A stretch of DNA of 64,000 bases from Pseudaminobacter sp040045035 (GTDB lineage: Bacteria; Pseudomonadota; Alphaproteobacteria; Rhizobiales; Rhizobiaceae). The stretch covers positions 248,001 to 312,000 of the forward strand of contig NZ_JBDZDS010000005.1 in the NCBI RefSeq assembly GCF_040045035.1, written 5' to 3'. The notes below the pieces were generated by a model. It worked only from the letters and a program-made list of their open reading frames with translations. It searched no databases and was not told the DNA's origin. Positions 43,195 through 50,226 of this stretch are shown in pieces; within the stretch, counting starts at the first letter, position 1, and every line of letters starts with the position of its first letter. The translations under genes and the position numbers were made by a program.

Positions 43195-44640
43195 TCAAAG
43201 TTGACACGCGTTTGACAGGGGCAAAGCAGCGTAGACAGTCGTGCCTTGTCCGGGCGCGGTCTCGACAGTGAGATCGCCACCCACCAGGGCAAGCCGCTCG
43301 CGCATTCCCGACAGGCCGAGGGAGTTGGCTCGCCTGAGCTCGTCGGGGTTGGGATCGAAGCCGCGGCCGTTGTCCTCGATGGCCACCCTGACGGCGCCGC
43401 CCACCCATTGCACAGTGACGCTGACGGCATTGGCACCGGAGTGCTTAGCAACATTGGTAAGCGCTTCCTGCACGACGCGGTAGATCACCACTTGGTCTTC
43501 CTCGCTCAACTGTTCGTCGAGTACCTCAAGGTGGGCATCCGCCGATATGCCGAGACGGCTGGCCCATGATGCCACCAGGCAATTCAGCGCCTCGCGCAGG
43601 CCAAGATCGGTCAGCGAGGTCGGCCGCAGCGAGGAAGCGGTGCTGTGAACCTCGAGGCTCATATGATCGACGATCGCCCGCAACTCGACGAGTTCGGCTT
43701 CCTTCCCTCGGGATTCCAGCGCCGGTTCAAGATTTTTCAGGCCGAGCGAAAGGGCGGTGAGATCCTGGCCAAGCTGGTCATGCAGTTCGCGAGCGATGCG
43801 CAGGCGCTCTTCCTCCTGCGCCTTGAGCAGCCTGCGGGTCAGCCGGTCGCGCTCGGCGTCGGACTCCTTGCGGTCGGTGATGTCGGTGAACGTCACCACG
43901 GCGGCGGTGATATTGTTTGCCTCGGTTCGGATCGGGGCGGCATTTGCCGACAGGCAGCCGCGCGTGCCGTCGCCGCGTTTGATCCAGATTTCCTCGTTGT
44001 GAGTGACCTCGCCGGTCTCGATCGCACGCGTCAGCGGCCACTCTCGTTGGTCATAACGGCTGCCGTCGGGGCGGTAGCCGATATAGGGCGCGATGTCGGC
44101 TACGTTCTGGCAGTCGGCGGCGGCAAACCGCCACAGATGCCGGAACTGGTCGTTGCTGAGCACGATCCGCCGGCTCGACGCTTCGGCAACAGCCACGCCG
44201 ACGGGCAGGTTCTTGACCACCGCATGCAGCTGCGCCCTGCTTTCCTGCAGGGCTTGCTGGACCTCCTGCCACTCCGCCTCGGCTGCCGCCACGCGGCCCG
44301 CCGAGCGCACCAGCGCGAAAACCAGCATCGTGATCAGCGTAAGCGAGAAGATGAGCAGCCAGTCTTCCTCGCCATAAGGACGGTAGGTGGGAGTGAGAAA
44401 GGCTACCCAGAAGATCTTGGTGAGCAGGACAGTGAAGCCGATTGTGAGGGTCAGGCTTGCGATAAGCTTTTGGCGATTTCCCAAGTTTCTGACTACGGTT
44501 GCTCCGGCAAAATCGGGGAAATGGAAAGATTCCGGCACTGAGATACCCCCATTCCTGAGCGCTGAGTTGCGCGGCAATTGCTGAATGCTGAAGTCGATCG
44601 TGGAAAATTGGGCGATCCCCGACGACCGCTTGAACTGCAT
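43195..44640 (-). CDS. Sensor histidine kinase, NarX-like (HisKA_3) with PAS domain
   Basis: 481 aa. Two membrane segments (about 55-105) with only a short loop between them, so there is no large periplasmic sensor. Then come a linker coiled coil, a PAS domain (about 145-265), the HisKA_3 helix with phospho-His in IARELHDQLGQDLTALSLGL, and an HATPase with DNGRGFDPN and GLSGMRERLA. It is co-transcribed with the response regulator. The ATG at 44640 has AGAGGG upstream; another ATG at 44703 has GGAGG but only three bases of spacing. The signal is unknown. Confidence 0.92.
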   Translation of the reverse strand: MQFKRSSGIAQFSTIDFSIQQLPRNSALRNGGISVPESFHFPDFAGATVVRNLGNRQKLIASLTLTIGFTVLLTKIFWVAFLTPTYRPYGEEDWLLIFSLTLITMLVFALVRSAGRVAAAEAEWQEVQQALQESRAQLHAVVKNLPVGVAVAEASSRRIVLSNDQFRHLWRFAAADCQNVADIAPYIGYRPDGSRYDQREWPLTRAIETGEVTHNEEIWIKRGDGTRGCLSANAAPIRTEANNITAAVVTFTDITDRKESDAERDRLTRRLLKAQEEERLRIARELHDQLGQDLTALSLGLKNLEPALESRGKEAELVELRAIVDHMSLEVHSTASSLRPTSLTDLGLREALNCLVASWASRLGISADAHLEVLDEQLSEEDQVVIYRVVQEALTNVAKHSGANAVSVTVQWVGGAVRVAIEDNGRGFDPNPDELRRANSLGLSGMRERLALVGGDLTVETAPGQGTTVYAALPLSNACQL

Positions 44641-44774
44641 GCACCCTCTACCCTCAGTCAGGATACTGCCGAAACACGGCAATTTCAGGGTAGATCCTAT
44701 CATCGCCTCCGAAATGCCGGATGTGAAAGCAGACTAAACTATAATGACCTAATTCATTTGTGGGAAATGTACCC

Positions 44775-44792
44775 GTCAGGTTTTTCCCTGAC
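44775..44792. promoter_or_regulatory. Inverted repeat in divergent spacer
   Basis: GTCAGG and CCTGAC, six bases each, with a six-base T-rich spacer. It is immediately followed, five bases on, by a second inverted repeat. Either a response-regulator operator or half of a nested stem-loop. Confidence 0.45.
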
Positions 44793-44797
44793 ACGCA

Positions 44798-44813
44798 TTC
44801 GTAAAATTACGAA
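44798..44813. promoter_or_regulatory. Perfect 16-bp palindrome in divergent spacer
   Basis: TTCGTAA-AA-TTACGAA, two seven-base arms with a two-base centre. It lies about 160 bases before the kinase gene and 170 before the repeat gene. The size and symmetry suit a dimeric NarL-type regulator. GGCTTTTT follows on the plus strand, so a weak terminator is the alternative. Confidence 0.5.
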
Positions 44814-44983
44814 GGCTTTTTCTGCATCTCCCTACAAATAAAGGTATTTATCCCGAGTTGTTATTAAGCTCATCAAAAGCAACGATGAGCAAGTTGCAAG
44901 AGAAGCTTCTTTTGTGAGGTTTCTAAGAGCAATTTATCTTTTGAAAAACATCCAAATTATCTTAGCAACGAAGGGAACGTGAC

Positions 44984-45799
44984 ATGAAGAAGGTTTTCCT
45001 CGCCGCGACTGCACTTTTGGCAATGACGGCGCTTGCGGCTGCTGACGGTAGCGGTGGCAGCGGCGGTAATGGCAACGGCAATGGCAACGGCAATGTTGGC
45101 AACAACAACGGCAACAACAACGGCAATAATAATACCGGGAAGGACAATGGCAACAACAACGGTAACGACAATCGGGGCAGCAACAACGGCAACGAAAACG
45201 GGAACAACAATAAAGGCTCGCGCAACGGCAACGAAAACGGCAACGGCAATCGCGGCAGTGACAACGGCAACATGAACGGCAACGACAACCGTGGCAGCCA
45301 AAACGGCAACCAGAACGGCAACCACAACCGCGGCAGCGGCAACGGCAACGCCAACGGTATCGGCAACAAAGGTAGCTACAACGGCAACGACAACGGCAAC
45401 CACAACCGCGGCAGCGGCAACGGCAACGCCAACGGCATCGACAATAAAGGCTCGCACAACGGCAACGACAACGGCAACCATAACCGCGGCAATGGCAACG
45501 GCAATGGCAACGGCATTTCCAATGAAGGCTGGTACAACGGCAATTACAACGGCAACCACAACCGCGGCGGCGGCAACGGCAATGGCAACGGCATTGCCAA
45601 TAGCGGCCGGTACAACGGCAACTACAACGGCAACTACAACCGCGGCAACGCCAACGGCAACGCCAACGGCATACTGAATAGCGGCTGGTACAACGGCAAC
45701 TACAACGGCAACCACAACCGCAGCGACCTCAACGGCAACATCAACGGCCTGCTGAACAGCGGCTCGTGGAACGGTAACTGGAACGGCAACTGGAACTGA
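44984..45799 (+). CDS. Exported Asn/Gly repeat protein 1 (18 units of 13 residues)
   Basis: 271 aa. A Sec signal peptide (MKKVFLAATALLAMTALAAA, cleavage about 20/21) and a short Gly/Ser/Asn linker precede exactly 18 tandem 13-residue units (38-271) with consensus x-G-S-x-N-G-N-x-N-G-N-x-N. From unit 7 the units alternate, making a 26-residue super-repeat: odd units have Ile/Leu at position 11, even units gain Tyr/Trp at positions 4, 8 and 12. There is no Cys and no other domain. AAGGGAAC precedes the ATG. It is probably surface or matrix material with a stacked beta fold; that is inference. I recognise no named family. Confidence 0.85.
   Translation: MKKVFLAATALLAMTALAAADGSGGSGGNGNGNGNGNVGNNNGNNNGNNNTGKDNGNNNGNDNRGSNNGNENGNNNKGSRNGNENGNGNRGSDNGNMNGNDNRGSQNGNQNGNHNRGSGNGNANGIGNKGSYNGNDNGNHNRGSGNGNANGIDNKGSHNGNDNGNHNRGNGNGNGNGISNEGWYNGNYNGNHNRGGGNGNGNGIANSGRYNGNYNGNYNRGNANGNANGILNSGWYNGNYNGNHNRSDLNGNINGLLNSGSWNGNWNGNWN
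45095..45796 (+). repeat. Tandem 39-bp/78-bp coding repeat
   Basis: Eighteen 39-bp units encode the 13-residue repeat. Units 7-8 (45329-45406) and 9-10 (45407-45484) are nearly identical 78-bp blocks, a sign of recent duplication. The hexamer GGCAAC and its variants recur throughout. It is a coding repeat, not a CRISPR: there are no unique spacers. Confidence 0.9.
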
Positions 45800-45914
45800 T
45801 CCGCGTAGCGATCAGGGGTCGTCGCCCGCTCTGCGCGGCGGCCCCATGCCGGCAATCACCAAGCACCATTTTTCGACGCAGTGGTCTGGCCCTGCGCAAG
45901 TATGGGGAAAAACC

Positions 45915-46445
45915 ATGAACCAATTCAAATTGCTTCTCACCGGCGCGGCTGCGGCCGTGTGCTGTCTTTCTCTGGGAACGGAAACCGCCTCGAGCGGCCC
46001 GGTTTCCATGTCCGATATTGCCAGCATGAGCGCGGCCGCGGCCAATTATTCGTCATCAGGCAACTACGGCTATGGCAACACCGGCACCGGCAATATCGGC
46101 GCCTTCAATAGCGGCACCGGCAATGTCGGCGCTTTCAACGGTAACGGAAATGCCTCTTCGACGAGCGGCAACAACAACGTCGGCGCCTTCAACGGCAACC
46201 TGAACAGGGGAACGGACAACGGCAACGGCAACGTTGGTGCGCTCAACGGCAACCTGAACAAGGGTTCGCATAACGGCAGCGGCAACGTTGGTGCCCTGAA
46301 CGGCAACCTGAACAAGGGTTCGTACAACGGCAACCACAATATCGGTTCGTTGAACGGCAACTACAATGGCGGGAATCGCAACGGCAATTCCAACATTGGT
46401 TCAAACAACGGCAACAATAACGGAAACGGTAATCGCAATAAGTAA
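45915..46445 (+). CDS. Exported Asn/Gly repeat protein 2 (pentapeptide and 18-residue units)
   Basis: 176 aa. A hydrophobic signal peptide (about 1-28, with a Cys-Cys pair at 16-17 that does not form a clear lipobox) and a Ser/Ala-rich segment come first. Then five N-x-G-x-x pentapeptides (50-74: NYGYG, NTGTG, NIGAF, NSGTG, NVGAF) and, from residue 88, four 18-residue units like NVGALNGNLNKGSHNGSG and a truncated fifth. The pentapeptide part resembles the N-x-G-x-x repeats of mycobacterial PPE-MPTR proteins in pattern only. The start at 45915 has GGGGA upstream. It is 115 bases after repeat protein 1, same strand. Confidence 0.82.
   Translation: MNQFKLLLTGAAAAVCCLSLGTETASSGPVSMSDIASMSAAAANYSSSGNYGYGNTGTGNIGAFNSGTGNVGAFNGNGNASSTSGNNNVGAFNGNLNRGTDNGNGNVGALNGNLNKGSHNGSGNVGALNGNLNKGSYNGNHNIGSLNGNYNGGNRNGNSNIGSNNGNNNGNGNRNK
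46062..46136 (+). repeat. Five N-x-G-x-x pentapeptide repeats
   Basis: 15-bp coding units for residues 50-74 of repeat protein 2, with Asn and Gly fixed and the last two positions alternating between small/Gly and Ala-Phe. Confidence 0.75.
46176..46442 (+). repeat. 54-bp tandem coding repeat
   Basis: Four complete 54-bp units and a shorter last one, encoding N-[VI]-G-[AS]-[FL]-N-G-N-x-N-x-G-x-x-N-G-x-x (residues 88-176 of repeat protein 2). Units 2 and 3 differ at three residues only. Confidence 0.85.
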
Positions 46446-46482
46446 CAGGAAATAAACATTTAGCGAAAGAAAGGAGGCGAAG

Positions 46483-47025
46483 ATGACAAAGGTTCCAACA
46501 GCGATCCAGCGTCTGCCGCTGATCCTGGTAACATCATTGTTCTTGTCTTCGCCATTCCTCAGTGCCGTCCATTCCGCCGACAGAAACGGTAACGCGAATG
46601 GCAGCGGCAATGCTGGCAGCCACAACGGCAATGGCAACGGAAACGGCAATGTCGGTTCCGACAACGGGAATGGCAACGGCAACGACAATACCGGTTCCAA
46701 TAATGGGAACAACAATGGCAATGGCAATGCCAGCAATGGCAATGGCAACAACAACGGCAACGGTAACGGCGGTAACGGAAACGGCAACGGCAACGGTAAT
46801 GGCAATAGCAACGGCCATCATCATCACCCCAAGCCGCCCAAGCCCCCAAAGCCCCCCAAGCCGCCAACGCCTCCGCATCCGGTCAAGCCAATCGCCGGGA
46901 CTGACGCTTCCGGCGGGGGTGGCGGTAGCGGCGGCGGCTGCATCACGGGTTACTCGGACTACACCGGTACCTGGTTTGGCTGCGGTTTCACGGGCCAGCC
47001 ACTTTGGCCGAACCTTCACTTTTGA
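46483..47025 (+). CDS. Exported Asn/Gly repeat protein 3 with Pro-rich spacer and Cys-containing C-terminal domain
   Basis: 180 aa. A signal peptide (about 1-32, ending SAVHSA) precedes three 13-residue units of the same kind as in protein 1 (44-82: AGSHNGNGNGNGN, VGSDNGNGNGNDN, TGSNNGNNNGNGN) and a looser Gly-Asn stretch. Four His (112-115), a PKPPKPP-type proline spacer (116-136), a Gly/Ser hinge and a 28-residue end with Cys153, Cys167 and several aromatics complete it. The end could be a small disulfide-bonded anchor or cap. AAAGGAGG precedes the ATG, and the gene starts 37 bases after protein 2. No named family recognised. Confidence 0.82.
   Translation: MTKVPTAIQRLPLILVTSLFLSSPFLSAVHSADRNGNANGSGNAGSHNGNGNGNGNVGSDNGNGNGNDNTGSNNGNNNGNGNASNGNGNNNGNGNGGNGNGNGNGNGNSNGHHHHPKPPKPPKPPKPPTPPHPVKPIAGTDASGGGGGSGGGCITGYSDYTGTWFGCGFTGQPLWPNLHF
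46612..46728 (+). repeat. Three 39-bp coding repeats shared with repeat protein 1
   Basis: Codons 44-82 of repeat protein 3 fit the same 13-residue consensus (x-G-S-x-N-G-N-x-N-G-N-x-N) as the 18 units at 45095-45796. The identity of unit length and Gly/Asn positions links the two genes by descent. Confidence 0.8.
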
Positions 47026-47034
47026 TTTCCCTAT

Positions 47035-47066
47035 GGAATAGGACTGGCCGCTAACGGTCCTATTCC
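47035..47066. terminator. Hairpin at the end of the repeat-protein operon
   Basis: GGAATAGGAC and GTCCTATTCC form a perfect ten-base stem around a 12-base loop, nine bases after the stop of repeat protein 3. No T-run follows, but the position suits transcript end or 3' stabilisation. Confidence 0.5.
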
Positions 47067-47095
47067 CGCCCGCGCCCGTCCCCCGCGCCGGCGCG

Positions 47096-47155
47096 AAGGC
47101 CTGGCTGCTGAGGGAGCCTCTTTCACAAGAAGAGGTTTCTTTGGTGCCAGGCCTT
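47096..47155. repeat. Nested inverted repeats upstream of the acyl-CoA synthetase gene
   Basis: Outer arms AAGGCCTGGC (47096-47105) and GCCAGGCCTT (47146-47155) are perfect. Inside them CCTCTT and AAGAGG form a second stem. The 60-base element is in a 269-base gap (47026-47294) that otherwise has no gene. A structured RNA, a small mobile palindrome or a terminator are all possible. Confidence 0.5.
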
Positions 47156-47294
47156 TGGCTTTGCGAGGCGCTGGGCTCCGCCCCGGTACGCCTCGGGCGA
47201 GGGGTTTGGTTGACGTCGTCGTTCCGCAGCCTTATCCACGTCCTGTCCAGCCTGGCGGCCTTCCTGCCGTCAGGGCGCAGACCAGGGTTTACGC

Positions 47295-48956
47295 TTGCTC
47301 GAACGGCGCGACGACTACGAAAGTCTTTACCGCGATTTCCGCTGGAGGATTCCGCATCGTTTCAACATCGGCGTCGCGGTGTCCGACCATTGGGCATTTC
47401 GCGAGCCCGACCGGCCCGCACTGCTCGACTACGGCGCCGAAGGCAAGGCCGCCCGGTTGACGTTCGGTGAGCTTGCGGCCCGCTCCAACGCCTTCGCCAA
47501 TGGATTGCACCGGCTCGGCGTCCGGCGCGGCGACCGCGTCGCGCTGCTGTTGCCGCAGTGCTTCGAGACGATCATCGCCCACGTCGCCATCTACAAGCTC
47601 GGCGCCATCGCGGTTCCGCTGGCGCTCCTGTTCGGCGTCGAGGCGCTGGAATACCGCCTCCAAACGGCCGGCGTGAAGCTTGTCGTCACCAACTCGGCCG
47701 GCTGCGCCAAGCTCGCCGCCATCGCCGGCCGCCTTGGCGGGCTGGAAGACATCGTCTCCATCGACGGAGCGGAGCGCGGCGCGCAGGATTTCCACCGTAT
47801 CCTTGCCAGCCAGCCGGCGTCGTTCGCTGCCGAGGACACGTCGCCGGACGATCCGGCGCTGATGATCTTCACCTCGGGCACGACCGGGCCGCCCAAGGGC
47901 GCGTTGCATGGGCATCGCGTGTTGCTGGGCCACCTGCCGGGCGTGCAGACGGCATATGAATTCTTGCCCCAGCCGGGCGACCTGATGTGGACGCCGGCTG
48001 ACTGGGCCTGGGCCGGCGGCCTGCTCAACGCTCTTTTGCCGGCGCTCTATTTCGGCGTGCCGGTGGTGGCGAGCCGCTTCGACAAGTTCGATCCGGAGGC
48101 CGCCCTCGGCCTCATCGAGAAGATGCAGGTGCGCACCGCCTTCATCCCGCCGACTGCGCTGAGGATGCTGAAGGGCGTTTCCGGCGCAAGCAAGCGTTTC
48201 CGGCTCGGCCTGCGCAGCGTGGGTTCGGCCGGCGAGGCGCTCGGGCGCGAAACCTATGAGTGGGCGCAGGCCGAGCTTGGCCTGACGGTCAACGAATTCT
48301 ATGGCCAGACCGAGTGTAACATCGTGCTGTCGTCCTGCGCTGCGCTCGGCGTGACCCGTGGGGGTGCGATCGGCAAGGCCGTGCCGGGGCATTCGGTCGG
48401 GATCATCGACGGCGAAGGACGCCGCCTCCCCGCCGGCGAGATCGGCCAGATCGCGGTGCGGCGCCCGGACCCGGTGATGTTCCTCGAATACTGGCAAAAC
48501 CCGGATGCCACCGCGAAAAAATTCATCGGCGACTGGATGACCACCGGCGACCAGGGCGTGGAGGACGAAGCCGGCTACATCCATTTCTTCGGCCGCGACG
48601 ACGACGTCATCACCTCTGCCGGCTTCCGCATCGGCCCCGGTGAAATCGAGGATTGCCTGACCGGCCATCCGGCAGTGGCCCTGGCCGCCGCCGTCGGCAA
48701 GCCCGACGCGCTGCGCACCGAGATCGTCAAGGCCTATGTCGTGTTGAAGGACGGTTTTGCCGGCGACGCGGCGCTGGCCGAGGAAATCAGGCTGTGGGTG
48801 CGCGAGCGCCTTTCGGCGCATGAATATCCGCGCGAGGTGGAGTTCGTGGATTCAATGCCGCTGACCACCAGCGGCAAGGTCATCCGACGCATCTTTCGCG
48901 AACGGGCAAGGCGCGAGGCCAAGCTCTCGACCCCCGAAACCGTCAGTCCCGCTTGA
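47295..48956 (+). CDS. Acyl-CoA synthetase (AMP-forming)
   Basis: 553 aa ANL-superfamily ligase. The P-loop-like motif is LMIFTSGTTGPPKGALHGH, then FYGQTECNIV (A5), TTGDQG (A7) and a C-terminal catalytic Lys in TTSGKVIRR. It activates a carboxylate with ATP and CoA. The long Trp-rich start RDDYESLYRDFRW and HRFNIGVAVSDHW resemble acetyl/medium-chain synthetases of rhizobia. The start is TTG at 47295 with CAGGG upstream. Its 3' end overlaps the convergent acyltransferase gene by 14 bases. Confidence 0.9.
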   Translation: MLERRDDYESLYRDFRWRIPHRFNIGVAVSDHWAFREPDRPALLDYGAEGKAARLTFGELAARSNAFANGLHRLGVRRGDRVALLLPQCFETIIAHVAIYKLGAIAVPLALLFGVEALEYRLQTAGVKLVVTNSAGCAKLAAIAGRLGGLEDIVSIDGAERGAQDFHRILASQPASFAAEDTSPDDPALMIFTSGTTGPPKGALHGHRVLLGHLPGVQTAYEFLPQPGDLMWTPADWAWAGGLLNALLPALYFGVPVVASRFDKFDPEAALGLIEKMQVRTAFIPPTALRMLKGVSGASKRFRLGLRSVGSAGEALGRETYEWAQAELGLTVNEFYGQTECNIVLSSCAALGVTRGGAIGKAVPGHSVGIIDGEGRRLPAGEIGQIAVRRPDPVMFLEYWQNPDATAKKFIGDWMTTGDQGVEDEAGYIHFFGRDDDVITSAGFRIGPGEIEDCLTGHPAVALAAAVGKPDALRTEIVKAYVVLKDGFAGDAALAEEIRLWVRERLSAHEYPREVEFVDSMPLTTSGKVIRRIFRERARREAKLSTPETVSPA

Positions 48957-50226
48957 GCAGGCCGCGCATCCGATTGCGCAGCAAGCGCGCCAGGTTGCGC
49001 GTTTCGGTGTAGAGGTGAAGCTGCGACGCCGCCTGGCGGGTGGCGCGGTCCGCGTCGGGGGTTAGCCCGATCAGCGCGGTGCCGAACGTGCGCCGCTCAG
49101 ACCATAGCCGGCTCATCATCGGGTGATCCGGCACAGCGCAGGAGTCGGTCATGACGACGTTGGGATCGTCGAGATGCTGCCGGGTCACCTCGATCATCAG
49201 CAGCGTGCCGGGGGAATAGGCGCTGTAGCGTTCGTCATAGGCCGTCTTCCAGGTATAGGCCACGCCCGCCTCGATGAAGACGACGAGGCAGGCGACGGCC
49301 TCGCCATTCAGCGTCAGCAGGTGGATGCGGCACAGATCGCGCTCGGCAAGGCAATGCACGGCCTCGCGCGCGAAGGCGGCGCGGTAGCGGTCGGCGGCCA
49401 TGGCGGTGCGCCTGCGGCCCTTCCAGCCGGCAGCCTCGAGCGTGAGGAAGGTCTCGAGCGCGTTGCGGATCTCGTCCTCACCGCGCGCCACGACATGCTC
49501 GAGCTGCCCGTGTTCGGCCAGCCGCCGCTTCAGCCGGCGGAACTCGCGGTAGTGGTGTTGCCGCAGTGAGGCCTTGAGATAGTCGTCTCCTTCGAGCTGG
49601 CTTTGGAGGAAGGGTCGCTCCACCTCGTTGGTGATGGCGATCGGCAGGCCGCGTGTCTCGGCCACGCGCCGCAGAACGCCGGCGACGGGCCCGTCAAGCA
49701 GCATATCTGGCACGACGAAGACCTTAGGCAGCTTCAGATGCGGGCGTGCCAGCATCGCGAAGAAGTCCTCGACCACGCCTTCGGGGTCGTCGCGGTCGAG
49801 CAGCGGCGTGCCGCGCGGGCCGAAAGGGCTCGCCCAGCTGCGCAGGATCGGGACGCCGAGCGGGATGCTCGGCCGCTCCACCGAATAGGGCACCAACAGG
49901 CGCAGGCGGCTGCGATATTCGTCGCCGTCGCGGATGACCGCCAGGCGCACCTCGCGGTCTTCCAGGCGCGGCATCGCTGGCGCCAGGAAGCGCGGGTTGA
50001 AGAAGACGTTGGATTCCACCGTCCGCGTGCTCAGATGGTCGAGTTCCTCGATCAGGTCGAACCCGGCCGAGGCGGGATAGATTGCCAGCCGGCGCGGCGG
50101 GCGACTGTTGGCCGCGAGCTCCACATGGGCGGGGTCGACAGCCTTGCCGCCGAGGTCGGCGAAGCCCGAGATCATCGTGCCGGCCGGGCCGGCGCTGGTT
50201 TCCTCGACAAGCGGAACGGCTGCCAT
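48943..50226 (-). CDS. BioF2/CelD-like GNAT acyltransferase
   Basis: 427 aa. The C-terminal half (about 230-400) has a GNAT-type fold of the BioF2-like (Acetyltransf_6) group, with HHYREFRRLKRRLAEHG, RIHLLTLNGEAVACLVVF and a YSPGTLLMIEVTR region where the acyl-CoA pyrophosphate loop is expected. Proteins of this kind modify polysaccharides, and this one is coupled to a flippase: the ATG at 50226 shares one base with that gene's TGA. The reading frame is open far upstream to 51207, inside the flippase gene, but that part is antisense-like noise. Confidence 0.82.
   Translation of the reverse strand: MAAVPLVEETSAGPAGTMISGFADLGGKAVDPAHVELAANSRPPRRLAIYPASAGFDLIEELDHLSTRTVESNVFFNPRFLAPAMPRLEDREVRLAVIRDGDEYRSRLRLLVPYSVERPSIPLGVPILRSWASPFGPRGTPLLDRDDPEGVVEDFFAMLARPHLKLPKVFVVPDMLLDGPVAGVLRRVAETRGLPIAITNEVERPFLQSQLEGDDYLKASLRQHHYREFRRLKRRLAEHGQLEHVVARGEDEIRNALETFLTLEAAGWKGRRRTAMAADRYRAAFAREAVHCLAERDLCRIHLLTLNGEAVACLVVFIEAGVAYTWKTAYDERYSAYSPGTLLMIEVTRQHLDDPNVVMTDSCAVPDHPMMSRLWSERRTFGTALIGLTPDADRATRQAASQLHLYTETRNLARLLRNRMRGLLKRD

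Larger units (their letters stand above)
44641..44983. promoter_or_regulatory. AT-rich divergent spacer between kinase and repeat-protein operon
   Basis: 343 bases, clearly AT-richer than the surroundings, with no credible gene. It must hold the promoters of both the two-component pair (minus) and the repeat-protein genes (plus). Three inverted repeats stand out: 44775-44792, 44798-44813 and the palindrome AGAAGCTTCT at 44901-44910. I cannot assign a -35/-10 pair firmly. Confidence 0.6.

Noticed and set aside
44957..45715. Val/Ala- and Leu/Pro-rich frames antisense to the repeat genes
   Set aside because: They are reverse-complement readings of the GGCAAC-type repeats (AAC-GGC becomes GCC-GTT). 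The plus frames have signal peptides and ribosome-binding sites; the minus ones have neither.
45095..46442. CRISPR-like array
   Set aside because: Repeats are contiguous, in frame and of 39 or 54 bases without unique spacers, and there are no cas genes. They are coding repeats.
44984..47025. Curli-type amyloid subunits (CsgA/CsgB)
   Set aside because: Curlin units have Ser/Gln/Asn at fixed places in a roughly 22-residue repeat, with csgD-G genes nearby. Here the units are 13 or 18 residues, contain almost no Gln, and no csg export gene is present.
33806..47294. Attachment-site duplication of tRNA-Leu
   Set aside because: No second copy of the tRNA 3' segment (GGTTCGATCC...GGGGGCACCA) was found downstream by eye. 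Only an eight-base match (GATCCCGG) near 37979, which is too short.
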